Origin: Gulosibacter chungangensis
GTDB taxonomy: Bacteria; Actinomycetota; Actinomycetes; Actinomycetales; Microbacteriaceae
NCBI RefSeq assembly: GCF_008831155.1
Contig: NZ_WBKB01000002.1
Span: 391,946-455,945 of the forward strand
Direction of reading: 5' to 3'
Length of the DNA stretch: 64,000 nucleotides
The position numbers and the translations under genes were made by a program. Below, in pieces: positions 25,527 to 34,784 of the stretch (the first letter of the stretch is position 1; every line of letters starts with the position of its first letter). The notes beneath the pieces were generated by a model. It did no database searches. It saw only the letters and a program-made list of their open reading frames with translations, and was not told the DNA's origin.

Positions 25527-26300
25527 TCAGATGCCGACCGTTTGTCCCCCGTCGATAACGAACGCGTGACCGATGGTGAACCCGCCGAGGGGCGAGCAGA
25601 GCCAGAGGATCGCGGAGGCAATCTCCTCGGGTTTGCCCATGCGGCCAATGGGTTCCTGCCCGATGACGCGGGCACGACCTTCGGGGGTGCCGCCGGAGAA
25701 GCGTCCCATCATCGGTGTCTCGATGATGCCGGGGCAGATCGCGTTGATCTGAATGTTCTCGGAAGCGACTTCGAGTGCAGCCGACTTCGTCAGGCCGATG
25801 ACACCGTGTTTGGTCGCCGCGTATGCGGCCTGATTACGTATGCCCATCACCCCGGCACCCGAGGAGATATTCACTATCGAACCACCGCCGCTGCCTCGCA
25901 TAACAGGAATCTCATGCTTCATCGACAGGAAAACCCCGGTGAGATTCACGGCAATGAGACGGTTCCAGTCCTCTTCGGTGGTTTCCTCGATTGGAGTATT
26001 GGGTTGTTCGATACCGGCGTTATTCACCGCGAAGTCGAGACGACCGAGGGTATCCACCGTCGAGGATATGGCCGCCGCGATCGCGTCGCTATCCGAGATG
26101 TCAGCGACGACGGCATGCGCACGTCGTCCCTTCTCCTCGACCAGGCGCGCGGTCTCTTTCAGGTCTTTCTCGCCGATCGAGACGAGTGCGAGGTCAGCAC
26201 CAGCATCCGCAAAGGCGAGGGCGGTCGCGCGTCCGATACCGACACCCGCGCCGGTGATGAATGCGACCTTGCCGGTAAAATCTACGAGGTTATTGCTCAC
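25527..26300 (-). CDS. SDR-family NAD(P)-dependent oxidoreductase
   Basis: This 257-residue classical short-chain dehydrogenase has the cofactor loop [10 protein letters not shown] (about 14-23), NNAG (about 91), the catalytic Ser in NISSGAG, YAATKHG (Tyr and Lys, about 158-164) and [10 protein letters not shown]. It probably oxidises or reduces a small alcohol or ketone. The GTG at 26300 after GGAAAGG is preferred over an in-frame extension to 26357. It is divergent from an MmyB-type regulator gene, a pairing common in Actinobacteria, where the regulator usually controls the SDR gene; that regulator is frameshifted here. Confidence 0.88.
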   Translation of the reverse strand: MSNNLVDFTGKVAFITGAGVGIGRATALAFADAGADLALVSIGEKDLKETARLVEEKGRRAHAVVADISDSDAIAAAISSTVDTLGRLDFAVNNAGIEQPNTPIEETTEEDWNRLIAVNLTGVFLSMKHEIPVMRGSGGGSIVNISSGAGVMGIRNQAAYAATKHGVIGLTKSAALEVASENIQINAICPGIIETPMMGRFSGGTPEGRARVIGQEPIGRMGKPEEIASAILWLCSPLGGFTIGHAFVIDGGQTVGI

Positions 26301-26382
26301 GATGCTGCCTTTCCAGTACGTCTTTTTCGGTGTGTAGCGGAGCCACACCACGCTCACTTCGTCGACAAAGCCTTGTTGCAGT

Positions 26383-26400
26383 AACGACCAGTTGATCGTT
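26383..26400. promoter_or_regulatory. Inverted repeat in the SDR/regulator intergenic region
   Basis: AACGA (26383-26387) and TCGTT (26396-26400) form a palindrome with an 8-base spacer in the 221-base divergent intergenic region. It is a candidate operator for the neighbouring XRE-type regulator. Confidence 0.35.
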
Positions 26401-26521
26401 TTGTCTCAGATCGTGCTTACATACCAAGAACATCACGGAGCCGTCGCGGATGAGAGCCTCTCTCAATGGTGGTACTGGCAGAGACTCCCAGAACACCACT
26501 GAGTAGACGTAACGTGGATAC

Positions 26522-27396
26522 ATGGATAACCAGGCTGAGGTCCGGGATTTTCTAACCTCACATCGAGACCGTATCGTTCCCGAACAGGTGGGTCTGCCAG
26601 CTGGTGGCAATCGCAGGGTTCCGGGGCTTCGCCGAAGTGAAGTTGCGACAATCGCGGGCATGAGCGTCGAGTATTACACCAAGCTCGAACGAGGGAATAT
26701 TAGCGGTGCATCCGAAGAAGTGCTGGACAGCCTCGCACGGGCGTTGCAATTGGACGACGCAGAACGGGCGCACTTGTTCGCCCTGGCACATGCCGCGAGC
26801 CCCGTTGCAAGGCCTCGGAAGCAGTGCAGCGGAAAGGGCTGGAAGCCGAATCCTGGCTTGCAGTGGGCCCTTAACGGCTTCACTGCTGGTCCCGCGTTCG
26901 TTCGGAACGGCCGCATGGACCTACTCGCAGTGAACCCCCTTGCGCGGGCCTTCTATTGCGAGCTCTACGAAATGCCGGGGCAGCCGCCAAACATCGCGCG
27001 CCATACATTCCTCGACCGTCGCGCTGGCGATTTTATCCTGACTGGGATGCCTTTGCCGAGATCACCGTGGCGATCCTCAGAACCGAGGCAGCACGTGACC
27101 CTCACAACAGAGAACTCCACGATCTCATCGGCGAGCTGTCGACCCGCAGCGATGAAATCCGTAGACGCTGGGGCAAACACAACGTGCGCCATCACGGGAG
27201 CGGATTCAAGACTTTCCGTCACCCGGTCGTAGGTGAGCTGACACTCGCATACGAGGGTATGGACATGGAAGCTCATCACGGTCTGACATTCACCACCTAT
27301 ACGCCCGAACCGGGCTCAAAATCAGCAGAGGCGATACGGCTGCTCGGTTCCTGGGCTGCCAGCGTCCAAGTCGTTGATAATGGATGGCATTCCTGA
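26522..27396 (+). pseudogene. MmyB-like XRE transcriptional regulator, frameshifted
   Basis: The N-terminal half (from ATG 26522) has the helix-turn-helix RSEVATIAGMSVEYYTKLERG and the start of the MmyB ligand-binding domain (DLLAVNPLARAFYCELY). After RRAGD the frame runs into unrelated residues and stops at 27232. The missing C-terminal half continues in the next frame as RFYPDWDAFAEITVAILRTE through ELHDLIGELSTRSDEI, RHHGSG and PVVGELTLAYEGM, ending at 27396. Homologues read DFYPDWD, so one T has been lost from the run now TTTT at 27031-27034. The rest is intact, so this is either a recent mutation or a homopolymer sequencing error. Intact length would be about 291 residues. Confidence 0.88.
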
Positions 27397-27428
27397 CGCA
27401 GACAGCGCTCCGAGCAGGAGCCTCGTAC

Positions 27429-27466
27429 AAAAAAACCCGGTCAAGAATAACTTGACCGGGTTTTTT
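27429..27466. terminator. Bidirectional rho-independent terminator
   Basis: CCCGGTCAAG (27436-27445) and CTTGACCGGG (27451-27460) form a perfect 10-bp stem with loop AATAA, flanked by seven A on the left and six T on the right. It can stop transcription of the regulator from the left and of tRNA-Val from the right. Confidence 0.92.
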
Positions 27467-27470
27467 AACG

Positions 27471-27544
27471 TGGGCCCCGAGGGACTCGAACCCCCGACCC
27501 TCTGGGTGTAAACCAGATGCTCTAACCAACTGAGCTAGGAGCCC
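27471..27544 (-). tRNA. tRNA-Val (anticodon TAC)
   Basis: On the minus strand the acceptor stem GGGCTCC pairs with GGGGCCC (one G-U), the D arm is GCTCAGTTGGTTAGAGC, the anticodon stem-loop is TCTGG-TTTACAC-CCAGA, and the T arm is GGGGG-TTCGAGT-CCCTC. The anticodon TAC reads Val GUA/GUG codons. Length is 74 bases with discriminator A. CCA is not encoded. Confidence 0.96.
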
Positions 27545-27655
27545 ATCTGTTGTGCTTCGCGACTTGCTTGCCGCGATGTGCAACTCGGATACCTTAGCAC
27601 CGGATTTGCGCGAATTCCAAACCTGCGATTCCGCCCGGGTGTGGCGAACCCGAGA

Positions 27656-28144
27656 TCAGCTCGTCGCCGCCCATTCCAAGCCGTACTCGTGGTGCTCCAT
27701 TGACCGCTGCTCCCCCGCGTCGCAGGCGGCTGCGAGGACGCGGGTGCCGTCGGCACGGATGGCCCAGGTGTGGCGACACGCCGTGCCTGATTGTCCGTCG
27801 AATGCAGCACATGCCCGCGCAATTTGACCGTGGGGCCAGTGGTCCGAGACACCGAGCAGCACCGCCTCCGGGTCCACTTCATGGAGCCACGCCGCCAAGG
27901 TCGGCGGAGCGTCGCAGGACGCAACAAGCAGTTGCACGCCAAGTTGATCAGCGCGCTGAGAAAGTTGGACAAGTTCCTTCACTTCGTTGCCGCACACGGG
28001 GGTAAACGCTGCAGGGATGAAGGCGAGCAACCGCGGTGATCCGGGACCGAGTACACGAATTCGGTCACCACGGTGAGTGGGGGCGTCGAGCGGCATATCT
28101 GCGGGCAATGGAAGCTGAGACGTCACAGGACTAGTCTTGCTCAT
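27656..28144 (-). CDS. ahpE: Peroxiredoxin (AhpE-like, AhpC/TSA family)
   Basis: This 162-residue thiol peroxidase reduces peroxides in the cytosol. The active-site motif PAAFTPVCGNE (P-x-x-x-T-x-x-C, peroxidatic Cys about residue 51) is complete, followed by VQLLVASCDAPPTLAAWL and a conserved Arg region GTACRHTWAIR. The M. tuberculosis 1-Cys peroxiredoxin AhpE lies in the same position relative to aceE, which supports orthology. Here there are several more cysteines (in LLVASC, ARACAA, GTACR and AAACD), so a resolving Cys cannot be excluded. It is divergent from aceE. Confidence 0.85.
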   Translation of the reverse strand: MSKTSPVTSQLPLPADMPLDAPTHRGDRIRVLGPGSPRLLAFIPAAFTPVCGNEVKELVQLSQRADQLGVQLLVASCDAPPTLAAWLHEVDPEAVLLGVSDHWPHGQIARACAAFDGQSGTACRHTWAIRADGTRVLAAACDAGEQRSMEHHEYGLEWAATS

Positions 28145-28292
28145 AACTGGCAGGGATGGGCTGCAAAATCCACTTGTCGCGGCCAGAATCCGCCATCTCC
28201 CGGTCAGGAATCGGTAGGCTGCAAGTTGTGCCCGCGTTCGAAACCCGTGCGCGGCACTCGCACCTGCGCTCTAGAACATGAAAGAGGTCAAC

Positions 28293-31022
28293 ATGGCTGT
28301 CAACATCCAGGATCCCTATTCGGAGGACCATGTCGACACCGACCCGCAGGAAACTGCGGAATGGAAAGAATCGCTCGACGCCGTAGTCGCCGAGCGTGGG
28401 AGTACCCGCGCACGGGAGCTGATGCTTTCGTTGCTGCAGCGTTCGCGTGAAAAGCACCTCGGTGTGCCGATGATTCCCGTCACAGACTTTGTCAACTCGA
28501 TCGCGGCCGACGAGGAACCTGAATTCCCCGGTGACGAACGCATCGAACGCACCTACCGTCGTTGGATTCGCTGGAACGCGGCGATCACGGTACAGAACTC
28601 GCAGAGCGCCGACATCGGCGTTGGTGGGCACATTTCTTCGTACGCAGCTCAGTCGACGCTGTACGAAGTTGGCCTGAACCACTTCTTCAAGGGCTACGAC
28701 CACCCGGACGGACCCGATCAGGTCTTCTTCCAGGGGCACGCCTCCCCCGGTAACTACGCTCGCGGATACCTCGAGGGTCGTCTCACGGAAGAGAACCTCA
28801 ACGCCTTCCGTCAGGAAGCTTCGAAGGCACCTCTTGGACTGTCGTCCTACCCGCATCCGCGCCTCATGCCTGATTTCTGGCAGTTCCCGACGGTTTCGAT
28901 GGGTCTGGGGCCGATGAATGCCATCTGGCAGGCGCAGACCAACAAGTACCTCACGAACCGCGGCATCAAGGATGCTTCGAAGTCCCACGTGTGGGCCTTC
29001 CTCGGTGACGGCGAAATGGATGAGCCGGAGTCGCGTGGTCAGCTGCAATTTGCTGCGAACAACAACCTCGACAACCTGACCTTCGTCGTGAATTGCAACC
29101 TGCAGCGTCTTGACGGTCCGGTTCGCGGTAACGGCAAGATCATCCAGGAACTCGAATCCTTCTTCCGCGGTGCCGGTTGGCATGTCATCAAGGTGGTTTG
29201 GGGCCGCGAGTGGGATGAACTCCTCGCCCGTGATGAGCACAACGAACTTGTCAAGCTCATGAATGAAACCCCGGACGGTGACTACCAGACCTACAAGGCT
29301 GAGTCCGGCGCATTCGTCCGCGAACACTTCTTTGGCCGTAACCCGGAGACGCTCAAGCTCGTCGAGAACTACACCGACGACCAGATTTGGGGTCTCAAGC
29401 GTGGTGGCCACGATTACCGCAAGATGTACGCCGCCTACAAGGCAGCGGTTGAGCACAAGGGTCAGCCCACGGTCATCCTTGCTCACACGGTGAAGGGCTA
29501 CGGTCTCGGCACTCACTTCGAGGGTCGCAACGCGACGCACCAGATGAAGAAGCTGACGCTGGAAGACCTCAAGACCTTCCGCGACAACCTGCAGATTCCG
29601 ATCGCGGACAAGGATCTCGAGGCAGACCTCTACAACATCCCTTACTACCGCCCCGAGGAAAACGACGAGGCCCTCGAGTACCTTCGCGAACGTCGTCGCG
29701 CCCTCGGTGGTTTCGTCCCGGAGCGTCGTTCGAAGTACACGCAGATTGACCTTCCTGAGGACAAGGCCTACGCGCAGGTCAAGAAGGGTTCAGGCACTCA
29801 GGAAATCGCGACCACGATGGGCTTCGTGCGCCTGCTGAAGGACCTGATGCGCAGTGGCGAATTCGGCCGTCGCATTGTTCCGGTAATTCCGGATGAGGCA
29901 CGCACCTTCGGTCTCGATGCGTTCTTCCCAACGGCAAAGATCTACAACCCGCACGGGCAGCACTACATGGCTGTGGACCGCGAGCTTCTACTCGCCTATC
30001 GCGAGTCACCGCAGGGTCAACTCATGCACGTGGGTATCAACGAGGGTGGCGCCGTTTCGGCCTTCACCGGCCTCGGCACGACCTATTCGACGCACGGTGA
30101 ACTCACCGTGCCGTTCTACATGTTCTACTCGATGTTCGGTTTCCAGCGCACGGGTGACGGGTTCTGGGCTGCAGCCGACCAGCTCACGCGTGGCTTCATC
30201 ATTGGTGCCACCGCCGGTCGCACCACGCTCACCGGCGAGGGCCTACAGCACATGGACGGCCACTCGCACCTGATTGCGTGGACGAACCCGGCCATCCGCG
30301 CCTACGATCCAGCCTTTGCTTACGAAATTGCGCACATCGTCAAGGCCGGTATTGAGCGGATGTACGGCGGCAATCACCCCGATCCGAACGTCATGTACTA
30401 CATCACGATGTACAACGAGCCGTACGTACAGCCGGCTGAACCGGAAAACGTTGACGCCGAGGGCATCGTCAAGGGCATCTACTACCTCAACGCTCCGGAA
30501 CTGACTTCCGGCCCCGAGGTTCAGTTGCTCGCATCCGGTGTTGCAGTGCCGTGGGCCATGCACGCACAGGAGATCCTGCGCGAAGACTGGGGCGTTTCGG
30601 CACACGTGTGGTCGGTCACCAGCTGGGCGGAACTGCGCCGCGAAGCGCTCGAGGCTGAAGAGCACAACTGGACGGCTCCGAGCGAGCCAGCACGCACGCC
30701 GTACCTGGCCGACAAGCTCTCGAACTCCAAGGGCGTCTTCCTCGGTGTGAGTGACTACAACCACTCGCTGCCGGACATGATCCGCAAGTGGGTTCCCGGG
30801 GACTACGTCACGCTCGGTGCTGATGACTTCGGTATTTCGGACACCCGCGCTGCCGCTCGTCGTCACTATAAGATCGATGCGCACTCGATCGTGGTTCGCG
30901 CTCTGGCAGAGCTCGCACAGCGTGGCGAAGTCGACCGTTCGGTCGTGCAGCAGGCCATTGACAAGTACGACCTGCACAACCCCAATGCGGGTGTATCGGG
31001 TAACGCGGGCGGCGACGCCTAA
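28293..31022 (+). CDS. aceE: Pyruvate dehydrogenase E1 component (homodimeric)
   Basis: E1 decarboxylates pyruvate with thiamine diphosphate and acetylates the E2 lipoyl groups. The single-chain form of about 909 residues is visible from [20 protein letters not shown] through [37 protein letters not shown], the ThDP/Mg motif around [11 protein letters not shown]...[23 protein letters not shown], and the C-terminal [12 protein letters not shown]. The second ATG (28293) with AAAGAGG 6 bases before it is preferred over the ATG at 28278. E2 and E3 are encoded at 3-6 kb. The PucR-type regulator and fatty acid genes follow directly, coupling acetyl-CoA supply to its use. Confidence 0.96.
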   Translation: MAVNIQDPYSEDHVDTDPQETAEWKESLDAVVAERGSTRARELMLSLLQRSREKHLGVPMIPVTDFVNSIAADEEPEFPGDERIERTYRRWIRWNAAITVQNSQSADIGVGGHISSYAAQSTLYEVGLNHFFKGYDHPDGPDQVFFQGHASPGNYARGYLEGRLTEENLNAFRQEASKAPLGLSSYPHPRLMPDFWQFPTVSMGLGPMNAIWQAQTNKYLTNRGIKDASKSHVWAFLGDGEMDEPESRGQLQFAANNNLDNLTFVVNCNLQRLDGPVRGNGKIIQELESFFRGAGWHVIKVVWGREWDELLARDEHNELVKLMNETPDGDYQTYKAESGAFVREHFFGRNPETLKLVENYTDDQIWGLKRGGHDYRKMYAAYKAAVEHKGQPTVILAHTVKGYGLGTHFEGRNATHQMKKLTLEDLKTFRDNLQIPIADKDLEADLYNIPYYRPEENDEALEYLRERRRALGGFVPERRSKYTQIDLPEDKAYAQVKKGSGTQEIATTMGFVRLLKDLMRSGEFGRRIVPVIPDEARTFGLDAFFPTAKIYNPHGQHYMAVDRELLLAYRESPQGQLMHVGINEGGAVSAFTGLGTTYSTHGELTVPFYMFYSMFGFQRTGDGFWAAADQLTRGFIIGATAGRTTLTGEGLQHMDGHSHLIAWTNPAIRAYDPAFAYEIAHIVKAGIERMYGGNHPDPNVMYYITMYNEPYVQPAEPENVDAEGIVKGIYYLNAPELTSGPEVQLLASGVAVPWAMHAQEILREDWGVSAHVWSVTSWAELRREALEAEEHNWTAPSEPARTPYLADKLSNSKGVFLGVSDYNHSLPDMIRKWVPGDYVTLGADDFGISDTRAAARRHYKIDAHSIVVRALAELAQRGEVDRSVVQQAIDKYDLHNPNAGVSGNAGGDA

Positions 31023-31079
31023 GACCCACTGCCCCACGATTTCGATACTGAGAAAGGTGCGGCCCAGCCGTTCCCATCT

Positions 31080-32291
31080 ATGACTGAGATAACCGATCGT
31101 CAACGCGCAGTGGCCTGGCTTCGGAGCCTGACTGGAGACCTCTCTACGTCAGTGCTAAAGCGAATGGAGCAAACGCTCCCCTGGTTCGCCGACATGCCAC
31201 CGGGCCGTCGCTCCGCAGTTGCATTAGTTGCTCAGTCTGGAATTGCCTCATTCGTGTCGTGGTTTGAAGACCCGACCGCAGCTCCCTGGACGGCAAAGGA
31301 TGTTTTTGATTCCGCCCCCAGGGAGCTGCTGCGGTCGGTCAGCCTGCAGCAGACGCTGCAGTTGATCCACGTGGTGGTCGATGTGTTCGAAGAGCGCACG
31401 GCTTCCGCGCCCGCGGAAATCCGCGAGGGCGTCCTGCGCTACTCCCGAGACATCGCTTTTGCCGCAGCCGACGTCTACGCCCGAGCCGCGGAACAACGCG
31501 GACTGTGGGATGCACGCCTTGAAGCGTTGGTCGTGGACTCGATCTTGACCGGGGAAAATGACACCGAACTTCCGAGCCGCATCGCAGCTCTGGGCTGGAG
31601 CGGTCACGGTGAAGTTGCCGTGCTGGTCGGCCTCACCCCGAAGTTCGTTGAAGTTGATCAACTGCGCCGTACCGCGCGCCACAATCAAGCCGATCTGCTG
31701 GTCGGTGTCCAGGGAAATCGTTTGGTGCTCGTTATTGGCCGCGCCAAGCAGAACGAAGACTCCGAGGGCGAACCACCGGCATTCCTTGAGATCGCAACCG
31801 CGCTCGAGCCCGGTTTTGGTCAGGGTAGCCTCGTGCTTGGCCCGGAGGTCTCCTCTGTCGTGGAAGCATCCCGAAGTGCCCGTGCCGCGCTGGTCGGATT
31901 CTCAGTAGCCAATGCCTATCGACGTCTCGAGCGGCCAATCCTGGCCGATGACTTACTGCCGGAGCGCGCGCTTGCGGGCGATCCACTCGCACGCAAGACG
32001 CTCGTGCAGCGCGTGTACTCGCCGCTTGCCGACCACCAATCGGATCTTTTGACCACGCTGTGGTGCTATCTCGACAACGGCCGCTCTCTTGAAGCGACCG
32101 CGCGTGAACTCTATGTACACCCGAACACCGTTCGCTATCGCTTGAAGCGAATCACCGAGATTATCGGGTGGGATGCGACGGGTGCCCGCGAATGGCTCGT
32201 ACTTCAATGTGCCCTGATTCTTGGCCGCATCGCGGACGGCCAAACACAAGATCCGCGACGACAGGTAAAGTCACCTCGTCGACGTGTTTAG
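31080..32291 (+). CDS. PucR/CdaR-family regulator of fatty acid synthesis (FasR-type)
   Basis: This 403-residue cytosolic regulator has a variable N-terminal sensor region (ARLEALVVDSIL at about 140), a GGDEF-like middle part (VLVGLTPKFVEVDQLRR..NRLVLVIGRA) and a C-terminal PucR helix-turn-helix: LDNGRSLEATARELYVHPNTVRYRLKRI (about residues 335-365). Its position between aceE and fabD matches the Streptomyces FasR gene, an activator of the fab operon, so the same role is inferred. The ATG at 31080 lies 57 bases after aceE and 79 bases before fabD. Confidence 0.87.
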   Translation: MTEITDRQRAVAWLRSLTGDLSTSVLKRMEQTLPWFADMPPGRRSAVALVAQSGIASFVSWFEDPTAAPWTAKDVFDSAPRELLRSVSLQQTLQLIHVVVDVFEERTASAPAEIREGVLRYSRDIAFAAADVYARAAEQRGLWDARLEALVVDSILTGENDTELPSRIAALGWSGHGEVAVLVGLTPKFVEVDQLRRTARHNQADLLVGVQGNRLVLVIGRAKQNEDSEGEPPAFLEIATALEPGFGQGSLVLGPEVSSVVEASRSARAALVGFSVANAYRRLERPILADDLLPERALAGDPLARKTLVQRVYSPLADHQSDLLTTLWCYLDNGRSLEATARELYVHPNTVRYRLKRITEIIGWDATGAREWLVLQCALILGRIADGQTQDPRRQVKSPRRRV

Positions 32292-32370
32292 CCAGTCCGC
32301 ACAAGGATTTCGCTCTTTTATTTCTGTTTCCCCCTAAGTGATGGCCTTCGAGCCTGAGAAGATGGAGATT

Positions 32371-33291
32371 ATGACTGTCGTGACATTCCCCGGCCAGGGG
32401 TCCCAGAAGCCGGGCTTTCTGAGCCCTTGGCTCGAGGACTCGGCCAGCAGGTCCACGCTCGAAGACTTGTCCACTGCCAGTGGCATCGACCTCATCCGTC
32501 ACGGGACGGAGTCTGACGCTGAAACCATTCGCGACACCGCAGTCGCTCAGCCGCTGATCGTGGCGGCGGGCATCCTCACCTGGGATGCGCTCGTAGGACG
32601 ACTGGGCGATCGGGTTGATGGAGCAGCCGTGGCTGGTCACTCCGTCGGGGAAATTGCTGCCGCTTATGCAGCAGGAATCTTTGACGCGGCCACGGCGATC
32701 CGCTTCGTCGTGAAGCGCTCACAGCTCATGGCGCAAGACGCCGCTGCGGTCACCACGGGCATGTCCGCGATTATCGGCGGTAGCGAGGGGGACGTGATTG
32801 AGCACCTCAACAATCTGGACCTCTCCCCCGCGAACTTTAACGGTGCGGGGCAGATCGTGGCGGCCGGTGAGCCCGAGCAGCTCGAAGCACTGCGGAAGAA
32901 CCCACCCGCCGGCGCGCGGGTGATCCCGTTGAAGGTGGCCGGCGCGTTTCACACTCGGTGGATGGCGGATGCGCAGGCCGCGCTTGCCGGACTCGAAGAA
33001 GAGTTCTCGGTCGCAAAGCCCACGCGCCCCATCCACACCAACCGCGACGGCAGTGTCGTTACGGACGGTGTGACCTATCGCCGCTACCTCATCGAACAGG
33101 TAAATCGGCCGGTGCATTGGGATCTGTGCATGAATGCCTTCCTCGAGGCAGGGTATTCCGGGCTCGTGGAAGCGGCACCCGCGGGTACTCTCGTGGGGCT
33201 CGCGAAGCGAGGCATGAAGGGCGTCCCCGCCGCAGCAATCAATGTCCCCGCCGATATCGACACGGCCGCAGAACTTTTCCCCGGCGCCTAA
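32371..33291 (+). CDS. fabD: Malonyl CoA-ACP transacylase
   Basis: It moves malonyl groups from CoA to acyl carrier protein. The 306-residue protein begins VVTFPGQGSQKPGFL, carries the active-site GHSVGEIAAAYAAG (Ser about residue 92), the LMAQDAAAVTTGM segment and the catalytic His in VAGAFHTRWM (about 194). Four in-frame starts exist (32338, 32341, 32362, 32371). I take 32371 because homologues begin right before VTFPGQG; GGAG lies only 3 bases away, so 32362 or 32341 may be used instead. First gene of fabD-fabH-acpP-fabF. Confidence 0.94.
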   Translation: MTVVTFPGQGSQKPGFLSPWLEDSASRSTLEDLSTASGIDLIRHGTESDAETIRDTAVAQPLIVAAGILTWDALVGRLGDRVDGAAVAGHSVGEIAAAYAAGIFDAATAIRFVVKRSQLMAQDAAAVTTGMSAIIGGSEGDVIEHLNNLDLSPANFNGAGQIVAAGEPEQLEALRKNPPAGARVIPLKVAGAFHTRWMADAQAALAGLEEEFSVAKPTRPIHTNRDGSVVTDGVTYRRYLIEQVNRPVHWDLCMNAFLEAGYSGLVEAAPAGTLVGLAKRGMKGVPAAAINVPADIDTAAELFPGA

Positions 33292-33325
33292 GCGCGCGAG
33301 TTTGTTGAAAGGACTCCCAACTACA

Positions 33326-34333
33326 ATGAGCGAAACTGCAGTGCTGCGTCAGGCCAAGGGCCACCAGTTCACGCGCATTCACGGCATGGGCGCATTCCGC
33401 GGTCAAAACCTCGTCACGAATGATGAGATTGCTGGCCCGATTGATTCCTCGGATGAGTGGATCCGCCAGCGCACCGGCATCATCACGCGTGCCCGGGCAG
33501 ATGCGGACACGGATGTCATTGACATGGCGGTCACGGCGGCGAAGGAAGCAATCGAAGCCGCCGGTATTGAGCCCTCCCAGATCGGTGCCGTGATTCTCGC
33601 GACGATCACCAACGTCGTACAGACCCCCGCGGCTGCAACCCGTGTTTGTGAGGCGATTGGGGCAAGCCCTGCCGCTGCCTATGACATTTCGGCCGGATGC
33701 GCGGGCTATTGCTATGGCATCACCCAGGCGGATGCGCTGGTTCGGTCGGGTGTCGCCGACTATGTACTCGTTGTCGGTGCAGAAAAGCTATCGGACATTA
33801 TTGATCCCACTGATCGCTCGATTTCTTTCCTTCTCGGGGACGGTGCCGGTGCCGCGGTAATCGGCCCGGCCGAGGAACCCGGTATTTCAGAATCGGTGAT
33901 CGGCTCTGATGGCTCCAAATGGAACGCAGTGGCCATGAACCACGAGCTCCAGGAATACCGCCGCGGAGAGACCGAGTGGCCCACGCTGCGCCAGGATGGT
34001 CGTGCCGTGTTCCGCTGGGCGGTGTGGGAAATGGCCAAGGCAGCCCGCGAGGTGCTTGAGCGTGCCGGGATCGAAGCTTCCGACTTGGCAGCGTTCATCC
34101 CCCACCAGGCGAATATGCGCATCATCGACGAGTTTGCGAACCAGCTGGGTCTTCCAGACAGTGTGGTAATCGCTCGCGATATCGCCGAGACCGGCAATAC
34201 TTCTGCCGCATCCATCCCCCTGGCAACCCATCGACTACTCAAGGAACACCCTGAGCTTTCGGGCGGCCTTGCGCTGCAAATCGGATTCGGTGCGGGCCTG
34301 GCCTACGCCGCTCAGATCGTGCGTCTGCCCTAA
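33326..34333 (+). CDS. fabH: 3-oxoacyl-ACP synthase III
   Basis: It starts fatty acid synthesis by condensing an acyl-CoA with malonyl-ACP. The 335-residue thiolase-fold protein has the active Cys in DISAGCAGYCYG (about residue 125), His in FIPHQANMRII and Asn in ETGNTSAASIP. The ATG at 33326 follows GAAAGGA; the earlier in-frame start at 33242 lies inside fabD. The starter-unit preference (branched or straight) cannot be read directly. It lies 34 bases downstream of fabD. Confidence 0.96.
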   Translation: MSETAVLRQAKGHQFTRIHGMGAFRGQNLVTNDEIAGPIDSSDEWIRQRTGIITRARADADTDVIDMAVTAAKEAIEAAGIEPSQIGAVILATITNVVQTPAAATRVCEAIGASPAAAYDISAGCAGYCYGITQADALVRSGVADYVLVVGAEKLSDIIDPTDRSISFLLGDGAGAAVIGPAEEPGISESVIGSDGSKWNAVAMNHELQEYRRGETEWPTLRQDGRAVFRWAVWEMAKAAREVLERAGIEASDLAAFIPHQANMRIIDEFANQLGLPDSVVIARDIAETGNTSAASIPLATHRLLKEHPELSGGLALQIGFGAGLAYAAQIVRLP

Positions 34334-34451
34334 ACAATTTCGGCTGGGCGGTATATTCTCGCGGCTTATTCGTAAGTCTCGCCCGAAGAACCTTTGACCG
34401 GCAATACAATTACATTCGGTCATTGACTCAACCAAAAGGAGAAACCCCAAA

Positions 34452-34703
34452 ATGGCACTTTCAAAGGACGAGATTCTCGCAGGCCTCGCCGAGCTCGTGA
34501 ACGAGGAGACCGGTATCGCCAGCGACACGGTGACCGGCGACAAGTCCTTCACGGATGACCTCGACATCGACTCGATCTCGATGATGACCATCGTTGTGAA
34601 CGCTGAAGAGAAGTTCGACGTTCAGATTCCGGACGCCGAGGTCGAGAACCTCAAGACCGTTCAGGACGCGGTGGACTACATCGCGAACGCGCAGGAAGCC
34701 TAG
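34452..34703 (+). CDS. acpP: Acyl carrier protein
   Basis: This acidic 83-residue carrier holds the growing chain on a phosphopantetheine arm attached to Ser in DLDIDSISMMTIVV (about residue 42). The motif has DSI instead of the common DSL. The protein is a four-helix bundle by homology. AAAAGGAG precedes the ATG, and the 118-base leader is longer than other gaps in the operon. A hairpin separates it from fabF. Confidence 0.96.
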   Translation: MALSKDEILAGLAELVNEETGIASDTVTGDKSFTDDLDIDSISMMTIVVNAEEKFDVQIPDAEVENLKTVQDAVDYIANAQEA

Positions 34704-34711
34704 CTTTCGCG

Positions 34712-34748
34712 AGGTGTCGGACAGCCACAATCGCGCTGTCCGACACCT
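34712..34748 (+). terminator. Intercistronic hairpin between acpP and fabF
   Basis: AGGTGTCGGACAG (34712-34724) pairs perfectly with CTGTCCGACACCT (34736-34748), loop of 11. It is followed by GTTCTT, a weak U tract. Likely a partial terminator or 3' stabiliser that raises acpP relative to fabF. Confidence 0.65.
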
Positions 34749-34784
34749 GTTCTTGCCACCATCCCTAAGGAAAAAGATCTGTTA

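Noticed and set aside
28131..29540. 469-residue minus-strand open frame opposite aceE
   Set aside because: It is a codon-bias shadow of a highly conserved gene; no homology or start signals.
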